NCBI GenBank assembly: GCA_029844215.1
Contig: CM056721.1
Span: 12,350,368 to 12,414,367, forward strand
Length of the DNA stretch: 64,000 nt
Source: Przewalskia tangutica
Taxonomy: Eukaryota; Streptophyta; Magnoliopsida; Solanales; Solanaceae
Direction: 5' to 3'
The first letter of the stretch is position 1. The number at the start of each line of letters is the position of its first letter. The notes below the pieces were generated by a model. That model did no database searches and was not told where the DNA came from. It saw nothing but the letters and a program-made list of their open reading frames with translations. Positions 1 through 10,144 of this stretch are shown one piece after another. A program made the translations under genes and the position numbers.

Positions 1-302
1 TTCTGAAACTCAACAAGACTTAAATTTAGAAGATGATATAGATGACACACCCACTAGTGCGCCTTCAACTGAAATGTTTCATATTCCCCCTAATATGAGA
101 CGAGGTCCAACAAAACGATCACTAAAATCGGATGCACGACATTTTTTTTATTAGGGACGTAGAGAATCAGTAGTTATATGTAAAATTTGTAAACAATGTT
201 TTAAATTTAAAAATGGAAAAGGTAGCGGTGGAACGGAGGGATTTAATGAGACACATAGCACAAAAACACTTAGGTATGCCCAATATGAGGCTCAAAAACC
301 GG
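1..302 (+). pseudogene. hAT-1 transposase, 5' fragment with BED zinc finger (broken)
   Basis: An acidic, threonine-rich stretch is followed by a BED-type zinc finger: the pair CKIC near 190 and a degraded H-rich half near 245-270. It aligns in order with the BED region of the hAT copy at 38655-38900. A stop follows FFY near 152, and the frame shifts in the second half of the finger, so it is not functional. The hAT sequence stops at about 302, where the text changes to retrotransposon gag. The rest of the same transposase resumes at 19143. Its 5' end lies outside the window. Confidence 0.75.
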
Positions 303-1638
303 GTGCTGATAATGTGGATTTTGAGTGTTTTGGTTATAGTAAGGAGGCGGTGGATTGTGATACACTGGATGTTGTTCTGGCCTATGCTCCTGAATGACCA
401 TGATAGAGGGTGATCGTCTTCTCCTGCGTGAGGTACCTCTATGGAATCATTGCATTGCCTGCTTTGGTTGCTTGTAGAAATTATCGAGTTTGTAATGCTG
501 TCTTAATGTCTTCTTCGAAGTCGCCCGTTCTTACGACTTCGCAAAACTTCGCCAATTACACCGATCATTCTTTCATAATATGTCGCGTCTTTCAACATTG
601 CACAAACAAAGTGGTCATTTCGCTCTCTGCCGTTGGAGAATTTGGACGCTTCGACCGCCACGCCGGGCGTATTCCCTGAAAGTTTCTGTGGATTTCTTTT
701 CAAGCTTCATAAGATAAAATCTGTCTAGGACAGTGTCAGTGTTGAATCTAAATCTATCCATGAAATCTTGTGCCATGGCATTCCAGCTGTCCCATTTTCG
801 AGGGTCTTGGCATGTACGATCCCAACGCCTCGGTTAGACTCACGATGAATAGCTTCATGATGATTGCTGGATTTTACCAACACCAATAAATTTATCGCAA
901 AATGACCTAAGATGAGCTCGAGGATTCCCTTTCCACGAACATGTCAAATTTGGGCACCTTGTATCCCACAGGTAATTCAACGTCAGGGTGCATACATAAG
1001 TTTTCATATTCCAAACCTTCTTCCCCCTTGTTCATCTGAATGCTTTTGAATGCCTCTTTCAAACTACGGATTTCTTTTGCCATATTTTCATCAGCTCTGG
1101 CTCGAGTCTGCCGCTCCATTTCCTTGTATTGATCTGTCTCTTGAGAGGATGTATGCATAATAAATGGTTGGCTTTCGATCGGATGTGCTAATCCCTCATA
1201 TTGTTTGTGTGTCATCTGCTCGTATTGGGTGGCTTGGCAATTTGGGTTGAGTGGGGAGATATAAGTAGGTGGAGGTTGAGATGTGTATGTAGTGAACGGA
1301 TCGTTTTGGAGGTCGGCTTGCAAATTGACCGGGCGAGTGACATTTTGGTGTGAGCTGGTATGTTGCGGCCTCTGCGGGGAGCTTTGGGGAAGTGGAGGCT
1401 CAAGGGCTTGTGACACGATTGCATTTGTCCTTTGCTCTGGGAGTGGTGCATTCAAGCTAATAGACAGGTTTGTGATATTTCGGAGCCTTTCTATTTCGGC
1501 TTGCATGATTTCCATTTGCTGCAATAGTGTGGCGAGGTTTTGATCATTGGCGTTTCTCCTTTCCAACGCCTCTGCATCCTCTACGGGAACGGGGACGAGT
1601 CCTAAGTTGTTTCGTTCTGGTGCTTCTGGATTAGTCAT
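303..1638 (-). pseudogene. Ty3/gypsy gag remnant, copy A
   Basis: Read on the minus strand from an ATG at 1638, the frame is open for 243 codons: a coiled N-terminal part (LLQQMEIMQAEIERLRNITN), a proline/glutamine-rich linker, then HPDVELPVGYKVPKFDMF, a motif typical of plant Ty3/gypsy gag just before the capsid-like domain. After a frameshift, further gag blocks are recognisable in broken frames: the MAQDFMDRF-type region near 760, DATYYERMIGVIG near 560, and the PYYNQ-rich linker near 320-370. The piece ends abruptly at the hAT-1 junction near 302, so capsid end, protease and polymerase are absent. It matches gag copy B (9070-10144 plus 13546-14433). Confidence 0.8.
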
Positions 1639-2634
1639 TTATTGGATGATTGTGCTTCTGCCGGTCAACGCGAATCAACCTTTTGGGGATAAGCTAGACA
1701 AAAATAAACCTTTAACAAATGAAGCAAACCAAGTTAGTATAATATGCAAAAAGTTGCAGTCGATATATACTAATAAGCAAATTGCAAATCAAGTGCGTGT
1801 TCTAACATGTTTGGGACCTCTTTATGCCAGAGGTAGGCCTAAACGTCAAATATGCGAGGTTATGATAGATTTGTCCAAGTCGCCCAGTATGTAATGCTTT
1901 TGTTGGAAATGGCGACCAAATGACGGTGCTTTTTCCAATTTAGCATGACATGATTAGGTTTGGATTTGTCTATCATCGTCGCTACACATAATATCTTTGG
2001 TTGGTCGTTGGGTTGAGGAACCCGTCGACAAGTTTGGTGTCTTCCTAATTGTGGTGTCGATGCGAGGCCGCCGCTAAGGTAAATGACGCATGCCCTAAAA
2101 TAAGGGTGGTATAGCTCATCTTAAGTTTCTAAGATTTGGCTTTTCTAGGCGCTTGAGTTCGGCGGACAACTCGAGTAAGAAGGCTACGCGGTGATCAGAC
2201 GAACCGATCTAACTCCGCAGCGCCAACTCTCCTAAAATTTGGATATTTTGAAAGAAATTTGCGGGTCTTGAAGCACGCGGTAGCGTGAGTGTGTGATAGT
2301 GTGAATTTTCGGAATGGAAGAAAATATGAGCGGAATGCGGTTTAAGGAAAGCGATAAAGCGGTAGCAATTAAAATAAATAAAACAAAATATAGCACACCA
2401 ATTAAATGCAAAATAATGTCAAATAATAACCCTAGGTACATATGGTCAAGAACCTAAAATCCCAGTAGTCGCCATTACATCGCGCCGATTTCGTAGCGAC
2501 CTTTTCTAAAAGCGAACCAGCTTCTCAAATAGAAATGTTAGAAAATAAATAATAAAATGCTAAAAGAAAGTTAAAGAAGTGTTTAAAATATTAAAAATGC
2601 TAAAGGGTTCATGAGTCGCACTAATTATTTTGGG
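1639..2634 (-). other. Retrotransposon leader, copy A, with degraded primer binding site
   Basis: This is the untranslated leader between LTR A and gag A, nearly identical to 14434-15428. A degraded primer binding site lies at about 2606-2620; in the other copy the same place reads TGGCGACTCCGC on the minus strand, which fits a tRNA-Arg 3' end. No ORF with domain similarity was seen. Confidence 0.6.
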
Positions 2635-5600
2635 TGAATTAGGACACCTAAATGTTAACTAGTTTAAAGTAAACATTAACTCCATTTAATGGTGCTAAAC
2701 TTAATGAGATTAGGTAAGGGTTCTTTATTATCCTAAAGGGAAGGTGTTAGGCACCACTAAAGGACATTAACTTGCGGTTGTCCGTTCAAACCTAGGTTAA
2801 TTATTGTATTAGAAAAAATGCATGTTTAGAAATATTTAAGTCAAAAGATATTGCAAGTATATAAAAAAATGTATTTTTGACAAACATAAGGGAGTTGTAA
2901 GATTTGTTTATGTAAAGTTTAAAAAATACATATCGTATAGCAATAGTGTGAAATATAACTCAAAAGTCGGATTTGGACAAAATAAACATAAAGTAGACAT
3001 GGTTTATAAAAGTATAAGATTGGTTTATTGAAAACAGTACTTATATTTGCCAAATTGATTTTTAACTAATATATATATATATATATGTCCTGATATCTAA
3101 AGTGCTTATTGATAATAGGAAAATGATAAATTATATAATGTTAATAACGAGTATGAGGAAAAATTATTTCTTTTGTTATGGGTTTAGTAAAAATAGTCTT
3201 AATCACATGATATGAAATATAAATAAAGAGTGGTTAAATTGTTTTTTTTAATCTAGACCTATGTGTTGAACCTAAGACAAATAATAAAATGGATTTATAT
3301 TTTTAAATTACCCTCCCAATCTATTCGACGACTAATAGAGTCATGTATCATATTAATTACAGTATTAAGATAATAAAATTGCAATAACAAATAAAGACAT
3401 AAAATGAGGCAACGAGATTTAACGAGTAGGAGGAGTTGAGATGGATGACGTCATCTTGTACTATTTTGTTTAGGGAATTTACAGGCGAGAATGCGGATGA
3501 ATGTACATAGGCGGGTTGCCATTTGAAGTAGCTCGTGATGAGTCTCGCCGTGAGACTCTTCATTTTGCTCCGGTGCATTTCATGTAAAAAAAGATGATAA
3601 GGATTAGTACATATCCACAATTTTACCAAACATAATAAATAGACATTGGCCCAAAATTGACACATATGGGTTACATTTCACCATGTATGCATTTAATATC
3701 CTGAAACTAGGCAAATATATCGGTGCGTTGAGAACCCAAATAAATAATATAAACTCAAAACACGCCACAACAAACGATGCAACTTCAAATCCATATATCC
3801 TAGACCACTTTGTTTATAAAATTTGTATTTATTAAAAAAAACAGTTTAGTCAAAATAATTCCCCTTTGATGACAATACATTTAGATGCCTTACTAGGGTT
3901 CGAACTAGACATACCACACGAAGGTCTTGGCATAATAAGTGATTTTCTTTATGTTATGAACACCATAAAATATGAGGATTCTCATTTATCGGACTTAGCA
4001 AATGCCACAAACATGCTCACATATAATATTTTTAACTAGGAAATGATCATGCTCTTACATTGATGTACAATTATTAACCACACAATCCAAAATGCATGAT
4101 TGTAGAGGCGAGAATCAACAACCACGATGCAATGGACACGAGCTTGTCATGGAATGGACATCTCGAGTTCAGGCCCCTTCCAGGTCCCCCTGTTTGCTAA
4201 AACAATTCCCACATCAACTACAGCATATATATATCTCACTACATGATCCTACATGTGTTTTGACAAATGCAACTATAATTTTAACAAGGAAACTTAAATC
4301 ACAAACAAAACAACAAAGACAATATGGACACACAAATAGATGCAAACAATTTTCCCGCCATTCTTGACACCGAGAACAAATTTTTCCTCAATTTTCATTA
4401 CAATAAGCCTAATCGCACATGATAATTGAGATCCAATCCAGGTATGGTCTTAACCAACACGAAGATAAAACGGTATTAATTAATCGGCACATTAACCATC
4501 ATAGACATTCAATAAGAGCAGATTTCCATATTTTTTGAGCCTAACAAAATGAGACACATACATAGAAATTAACACCTAAACACACGAAACCTCCTATCGT
4601 GTTTTCTTTCTTACTACTCTGGATTCACAAGCCGAGTGCGCGATACGTCTTAGCGAGGGCGTAAGAATACATGACTTATTGAAACATGGAAGACATGCTA
4701 CTGGCGATATGAAGGGACCAAAATCGTAAACCAAACTAAGCGAGAACCACGCACGTTATTCATTTGGCATAGCGATTATGCAGGCCACTCTGAGACACAG
4801 TGAGGACAGGACGTTACAGAATATATGGCAAGTCAACTAGTTTGACATAGAAAACAACAAATGCCTAAAGGGCATATAGTATACGACCCAGCATGTTTGG
4901 GCCTCAATAAACAGATCAACATATAACTTTAACGATGGCCAGCGTCATCTTCATGCCTCACAAATATGAATGAATAAATACACGTGTAATCACAAACAAA
5001 CAGACAGTACTACGAAATGGACTGAGAAGAATTCGATTTTACCTTCTCCGGGCAGCGAACCGAAGCAGCGTATCAAGTCGTCGATCCGCTCGGAGGTTTT
5101 ATGCTATGCGATTGAAAATGATATCGTTTGTGGTCGATTCTAAGCTATTTTTCTGAAAGAAAGGCTACGGCTAAAGGATGCTAACTATCTAGGTGTTGAG
5201 CCCCCTAACTCCCGATGCCTTATGCGAATATCTTTGGTTTTCCCGATTCTTGTTACTATGTCTTCTTTGGTTTTGAAGGTTTTGAAAGGGTTTCTCGCTT
5301 GTGAAATATCGATGATTTCCGGATATTACGACTGATTTTCTGATTGAGTCCCGGATACCCGTCGATTGTTGCTATTGGACTCCTCTCCCCCTCTGAGCTC
5401 CCTGCTCTCGATGTTCTACTGATTAAGTTCTTAACTGCGGCTAAGGGGGCTTCAAATCCCTGCCTATCGGTTTTGCATGTTCTCCCCTTTTATAGTCCCA
5501 ATCTTGGGGTTCTAATGTTGGTAAGTTATCGGTACCATTCAGGACTGATTTTGTGCGATTCGTAAGTGATTTTTGGACGAGATTTGTGCTTATCCTGGGT

Positions 5601-6330
5601 GCGATTTGGTTAAAGATTCTCCCAGATTCTTTGGTGTAAAAATCAATTAAGAGTTGGTTATGGTAAGGTTTTACTATGGTAAGTTGTATGGGTGTATATG
5701 GGTGTAAGTGCGGCGGTAATGGGTTTGGGTTAGAATGATATTTTGTTAGGTTTAGCGTGAGGGAGATGATTTTTTAGGGTTGCGTTTTCTGTGAGGGTGA
5801 AGTGAGGTAAAGGGGCTGCTGTATACTGAGGGGTGTGGGCTGATGGGCGATGGGTTGCTGATAAAGGGGCTGGGGAGTGGGCCGCGGGAATTGGGCCAAA
5901 TGTAGTGGGTTGTGGATAATTTATTTAAGGGATGGGAATTGGGCTAGTTTAAATGGGTATTAGATTTAGGAGTTAGTTTTTTAGGTGTTAGGTATTTAAT
6001 TAGTGGTAAGTTATTTAAGATGTGGTTAAATTATTTAGGTGCTTTATTAATCTAATTTTGAGTTTAAAATTATTACAAATAATAAATGCGGGTGTGCTAT
6101 TTAATTAGTATTTAATGTTTGTAATGTGATGTCGTTATTAAGACTTATTAAATAAAATTAGGACTTCTTAATTCTTTTATGAATGCTATTATTAAAACGC
6201 GTGTGTTAGATTATTATTTTATGTATTATTCGCTGCATTTTATTATAAAAATCCCTAAAAATTATTTTATAAAATTAGTGTAATTTTATAGTTAATGACT
6301 GGACGGGAGGGTCAAAATTGGGTGTCAACA
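2635..6330 (-). repeat. Long terminal repeat A (3' LTR of the gag-only element)
   Basis: On the minus strand it starts TGTTGACACCC at 6330 and is about 97 percent alike (by eye) to 15429-19142. A purine-rich tract lies immediately outside the 6330 end and a primer binding site plus gag lie beyond the other end, so this LTR serves as 3' LTR for the element on its right and 5' LTR for the truncated copy on its left. It contains a TA microsatellite near 3068-3085 that is longer than in the other copy. The inner border at 2635 (ending AATTCA on the minus strand) is a best guess. Confidence 0.75.
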
Positions 6331-6345
6331 GTTGTCCCTCTTTGT
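6331..6345 (-). other. Polypurine tract before LTR A
   Basis: On the minus strand the bases just upstream of the LTR start read AAAGAGGGACAAC, a purine-rich plus-strand primer site. It shows that LTR A is the 3' LTR of the copy to its right. Confidence 0.6.
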
Positions 6346-6890
6346 ATGGAGATGATGGAAGAATCTTCGGACAAAGACGTTGACTCATAGCCAATTTTGT
6401 CTCGATCTTCGATTGCAAAAATCTTTGGGCAATTGGGCAAGGCTGACGCGGACTCAAAAATTGTCCCAGTGTCGAGTTATGATGACACTGGGCTACCATG
6501 GTCAAAACACCTAATGCGGACTCAAAATTGTCCCAGTGTCGAGTTATGATGACACTGGCTATGGTGCAAAAAGAAAAAATAACTGGCTTGAACCTGGGGT
6601 GTACTGCTATGGCTTATGGTGCTGGAATGAGTGGACCAAGCGGAGGCCGCTTCGCCATTCATTGGGAAGGTTGGCCCCAAACAAATTGCCGGTTATTTGT
6701 AGAGAAAATCCACGTTGTGCTCCCGCTCCTGCATGCTAAGACTTAAGCAAGCAGTTAGTGCATGCTTGCCAAAACAAAATAATGTGAGAATGTAAATTTT
6801 GTGTTGTGGTTGTAGTCAAATTGTATATACTATAAAATGAAATGATGTGATGATCTGTTATCTTGTATAAGCGAGATGCAGATGTTAAAT
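6346..6890 (-). other. 3' untranslated region of the retroelement, with a duplicated 70-bp block
   Basis: There is no gene. Two adjacent copies of a block containing the string TTGTCCCAGTGTCGAGTTAT occur at about 6451-6493 and 6519-6561. The rest is unique 3'UTR sequence leading into the 30-bp array. Confidence 0.5.
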
Positions 6891-7315
6891 CGTTGTATGG
6901 GCGAGATCACGAGATGTTAAATCGTTGTATGGGCGAGATGCGAGATGTTAAATCGTTGTATGGGCGAAATCACGGTGTTAAATCGTTGTATGAGCGAGAT
7001 GTAGATGTTCATCGTTGTATGGGCGAGATCACGAGATGTTAAATCGTTGTATGGGCGATATGCGAGATGTTAAATCGTTGTATGGGCGATATGCGGATGT
7101 TAAATGCGTTGTATGGGCGATATCACGGATGTTAAATCGTTGTATGGGCGATATCGAGATGTTAAATCGTTGTATGGGCGATATGTAGATGTTAAATCGT
7201 TGTATGGGCGATATGTAGGCGTTAAATCGTTGTATGGACGATATGCGAGCGTTAGTCGTTGTATGGGCGATATCACGAGCGTTCGTTGTATGGACGATAT
7301 GTAGATGATGGCGTC
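6891..7315. repeat. Tandem array, about 30-bp unit, 14 copies
   Basis: The core CGTTGTATGGGCGATAT recurs about every 30 bases with a variable tail (GCGAGATGTTAAAT and variants). Fourteen copies were counted by eye. It lies in the 3' untranslated region of the gag-only retrotransposon. The copies are directly adjacent with no unique spacers, so this is a minisatellite and not a CRISPR. Confidence 0.9.
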
Positions 7316-7945
7316 GTTTTCGGACTTGGCGTCGTTTTGGACTTGGCGTCGTTTTCGGACTTGTCGTCGTTTTGGGCGTGGCGTCGTTTCGGGCGTGGCG
7401 TCGTTTCGGACGTGAGTCGTTTCGGACTCGAGTCGTTTTGGGCGTGGCGTCGTTTTGGGCCGAGTCGTTTCGGACTGAGTCGTTTGGACTCGGCGTCGTT
7501 TTTGGCGTGGTGTCATTTTGGACTTAGCGTCGTTTGGGCGTGGCGTCGTTTCGGACCGAGTCGTTTCGGACCGAGTCGTTTCGGACTTCGGCGTCGTTTT
7601 TGGGCGTGGTGTCGTTTTCGGACTTAGCGTCGTTTCGGACTTGGCGTCGTTTTCGGACTTGGCGTCGTTTTGACGCGAGTCGTTTTCGGACTGAGTCATT
7701 TCGACTCGGCGTCGTTTTGGGCGTCTTGTCGTTTGGACTGGCGTCGTTTTGGGCGTGGCGTCGTTTTGGGCCGAGTCGTTTTCGGACTGGACTCGACGTC
7801 GTTTTTGGACGTGGTGTCGTTTTCGGACTTAGCGTCGTTTTCGGACGTGGCGTCGTTTTTGGACACAGAGTCGTTTTCGGACTCGGAGTCGTTTTCGGAC
7901 TCGACGTCGTTTTTGGACGTAGCGTCATTTTCGGACGTGTTGCTG
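7309..7945. repeat. CpG-rich tandem array, 16-18-bp unit, about 35 copies
   Basis: The unit is approximately GCGTCGTTTTCGGACTTG, with CGTCGTTT nearly invariant and the remainder switching among GGACTTG, GGGCGTG and GGACTCG types. Because many units are 18 bp, several frames on both strands stay open for 100-150 codons, giving low-complexity Lys/Thr/Pro/Asp-rich or Phe/Val/Arg-rich translations. These are by-products of the repeat. It is far richer in CpG than the surrounding DNA. Confidence 0.9.
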
Positions 7946-8621
7946 ATGCTCCTGTATAATAAATGTTCCTGCAAGCTAAGCTTGAGAAAAATTAGTGTAT
8001 AACTGGTAAAACAAGATGATAAACATATGAGAAATGCAATTATGTGAATAAGGATGTCTTCCCTGTGTGATATGTGGGGTGTTGTGAATGCTGAGGTGTT
8101 GTCCTTGTGCGGACATGCTAGATGCTTCCACTGACGAATTGCCATGATGCCTTTGTTGTGATGCATTTGTGAACCATGTGGATTGTCATGATGTCTTTGT
8201 TGTGCGTTTGTGCCTTGCGTGAGTTCTGATTTGACTCACAGGCGTGATGCGCTATAATTTGTTGCGGGATTTGAACTCTGATTGTTGATGTTTGTCTGCT
8301 TCTGCTGCTTCTGAAGAATTTTGTTGTATTTTCTGTTTCTGCTAATATGCAGAACTTTGTTGTACCTTCTGCTATATGAAGGACCTGCGCTCAAAGAAAA
8401 ATTTGTGAGTTTGAGGGGGGGCGGTTGATTCGCGTTGACTTCGCCGCCTTGTTCCTTGATATCTGCGTGCGCTTTGTTTGGACTTGCAACCCCGTATGCA
8501 GTTTCTACATTGTCCCGATTTTGAATATGCAAAGGGTGTTTGGCCTTAAAGTGAGTCTCGATGGAGTTGCTTGTATGTTATGTGTATTCTCGTTGTTTTC
8601 AAAACAAAGGAAAGTTTCCTA
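7946..8621 (-). other. Retroelement 3' untranslated region, unassigned
   Basis: Unique sequence between two tandem arrays. There is no domain-bearing ORF on either strand; short ORFs here are extensions of array frames. Nothing else is recognised. Confidence 0.4.
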
Positions 8622-8983
8622 ATGGTGTGGCCGAAGGATTTAGGCGCCACGTATCCCCGAGGGAATCAGTCATGACGTAGTTCATTACAAGCAAATATTG
8701 GGTAAAATTCTAAAGGTGGGGCCAGGGCGATGTGGCCACCTACGTATCCGCCAAGGGAATCAGGTCGAACGTAGTTCCACTTACAAGCAAAAGAGAGATT
8801 GGGATTTTCTAAAAGGTGGGACCGAAGCCGATATGGCCGCCTACGTATCCGCCAAGGGAATCAGGTCACACGTAGTTCCAATTACAAGCAAAAGAGAGAT
8901 TGGGATTTTCTAAAGGTGGGACCGAAGCCGATATGGCCGCCTACGTATCCGCCAAGGGAATCAGGTCACACGTAGTTCCAAGT
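8622..8983. repeat. Tandem array, about 100-bp unit, nearly 4 copies
   Basis: The segment GCCTACGTATCCGCCAAGGG followed by AATCAGGTC and ACGTAGTTCC recurs near 8740, 8840 and 8941, a spacing of about 100 bp, with a more diverged copy near 8640. The last two full units are almost identical, the first is degraded. It lies directly downstream (minus strand) of gag in the gag-only element. Confidence 0.85.
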
Positions 8984-9069
8984 ATTACATATGAAGGGCA
9001 AAAATATATTAAACTAACTATTTTAGGACGCAGCGGGCCAAAGCAGGGGCATGAGTCCACTTCTTCTTG

Positions 9070-10144
9070 CTTTGTGTCTTAGAGGCGAAGTCTTGGCGGG
9101 ATCATCTGGGATCACATTGTATTTTCAATGAAAGCGGACTTTAGAGCCTTTCCACGCAGATTTTGTATCTTCTTCTTTTGATTTCTGCGAAGTCGTGTTT
9201 TGATGAATAGTAGTTGGTATGACGAGCTCACAGCGAGCATTCTCTTCCTTTGGAGATTGATTGATGATTCAACGAGTCCGCTGGCTTGTTTTGTTCAACA
9301 ATCGTATTCACATAGCATCATCGAGTGCAGTAAGTGGTTGTTGTTTATATTGGGGAACTTAAGTTGGATGACTCCATCTTTGATCAATTCCTCGATTTTG
9401 TCTTTGAGGTATAACAATTTTCGGTGTCGTGTCCTCTTGCAGGAGTGGTATGCCTGATGTTTAGTTTTATCGTGCCTCGGGAGGTAGGCACAGGGGTATT
9501 TCGAAGTGGGTGGAGTATTCCTGCGGCTTTCAGCTTCTCATACACTTGGGCTATGGGTTTGCCTAAAGGTGTATAGGTTTTTGTTGGTTTTCTTTCGGCA
9601 TCTATGCGGGGTTTGGGTCCGGTTGGTGTGCGGGTTCGTGATTGTGGTGAGTATTTTGGATATGCTGGTTGGGTATGGTAAACAGGATATGGGGGGGCGT
9701 AGTGCTGATAATGTGGATTTTGAGTGTTTTGGTTATAGTAAGGAGGCGGTGGATTGTGATACACTGGATGTTGTTCGCTACATGCTCACGAATGGCCATG
9801 ATAGAGGTGATCATCTCTTCTCCTCTGTGAGGTACCTCTTATGGAATCGATTGCATTGCCTGCTTTGGTTGCTTGTAGAAATTGTCAGTTTGTAATTCGC
9901 ATGTCTTAATGCCTTCTTCCACGAAGTCGCCCGTTCTACGACTTCGCAAAACTTCGCCAATTCTGGCGATCATTCTTTCATAATATGTCGCGTCTTTCAA
10001 CGATGCACAAACAAAGTGGTCATTTCCTTTCTGCCGTTGGAGAATTTGGACGCCGGCTTCGCCGCGCCACAGGTGTATTCACGAAAGTTTACGTGGATTT
10101 CTTTTCAAGCTTCATAAGATAAAATCTGTCGGGGCGATGTCGAT
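9070..10144 (-). pseudogene. Ty3/gypsy gag remnant, copy B, C-terminal part
   Basis: Minus-strand blocks in order: the YYERMIGVIG-like region near 9970-9990 (broken), a linker rich in Tyr/Pro/Gln from 9764, then YTPLGKPIAQVYEKLKAAGI and the GHDTENCY motif near 9420 that ends many plant Ty3/gypsy gag proteins. The frame then runs KDKIEELI-like into an acidic tail to about 9280 and dissolves near 9070. There are several frameshifts. The piece is separated from its N-terminal part (13546-14433) by the hAT-2 insertion. Protease and reverse transcriptase, which should follow, are not present: the 100-bp array follows instead. Confidence 0.75.

Noticed and set aside
6891..7315. Regular 30-bp repeats as a CRISPR array
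   Set aside because: Copies are adjacent with no unique spacers, lie in a plant retrotransposon 3'UTR, and no cas-like genes exist here.
7100..8166. Long overlapping ORFs on both strands (up to about 200 codons)
   Set aside because: They arise from 18-bp and 30-bp tandem repeats lacking stops; translations are low-complexity and differ only by frame.
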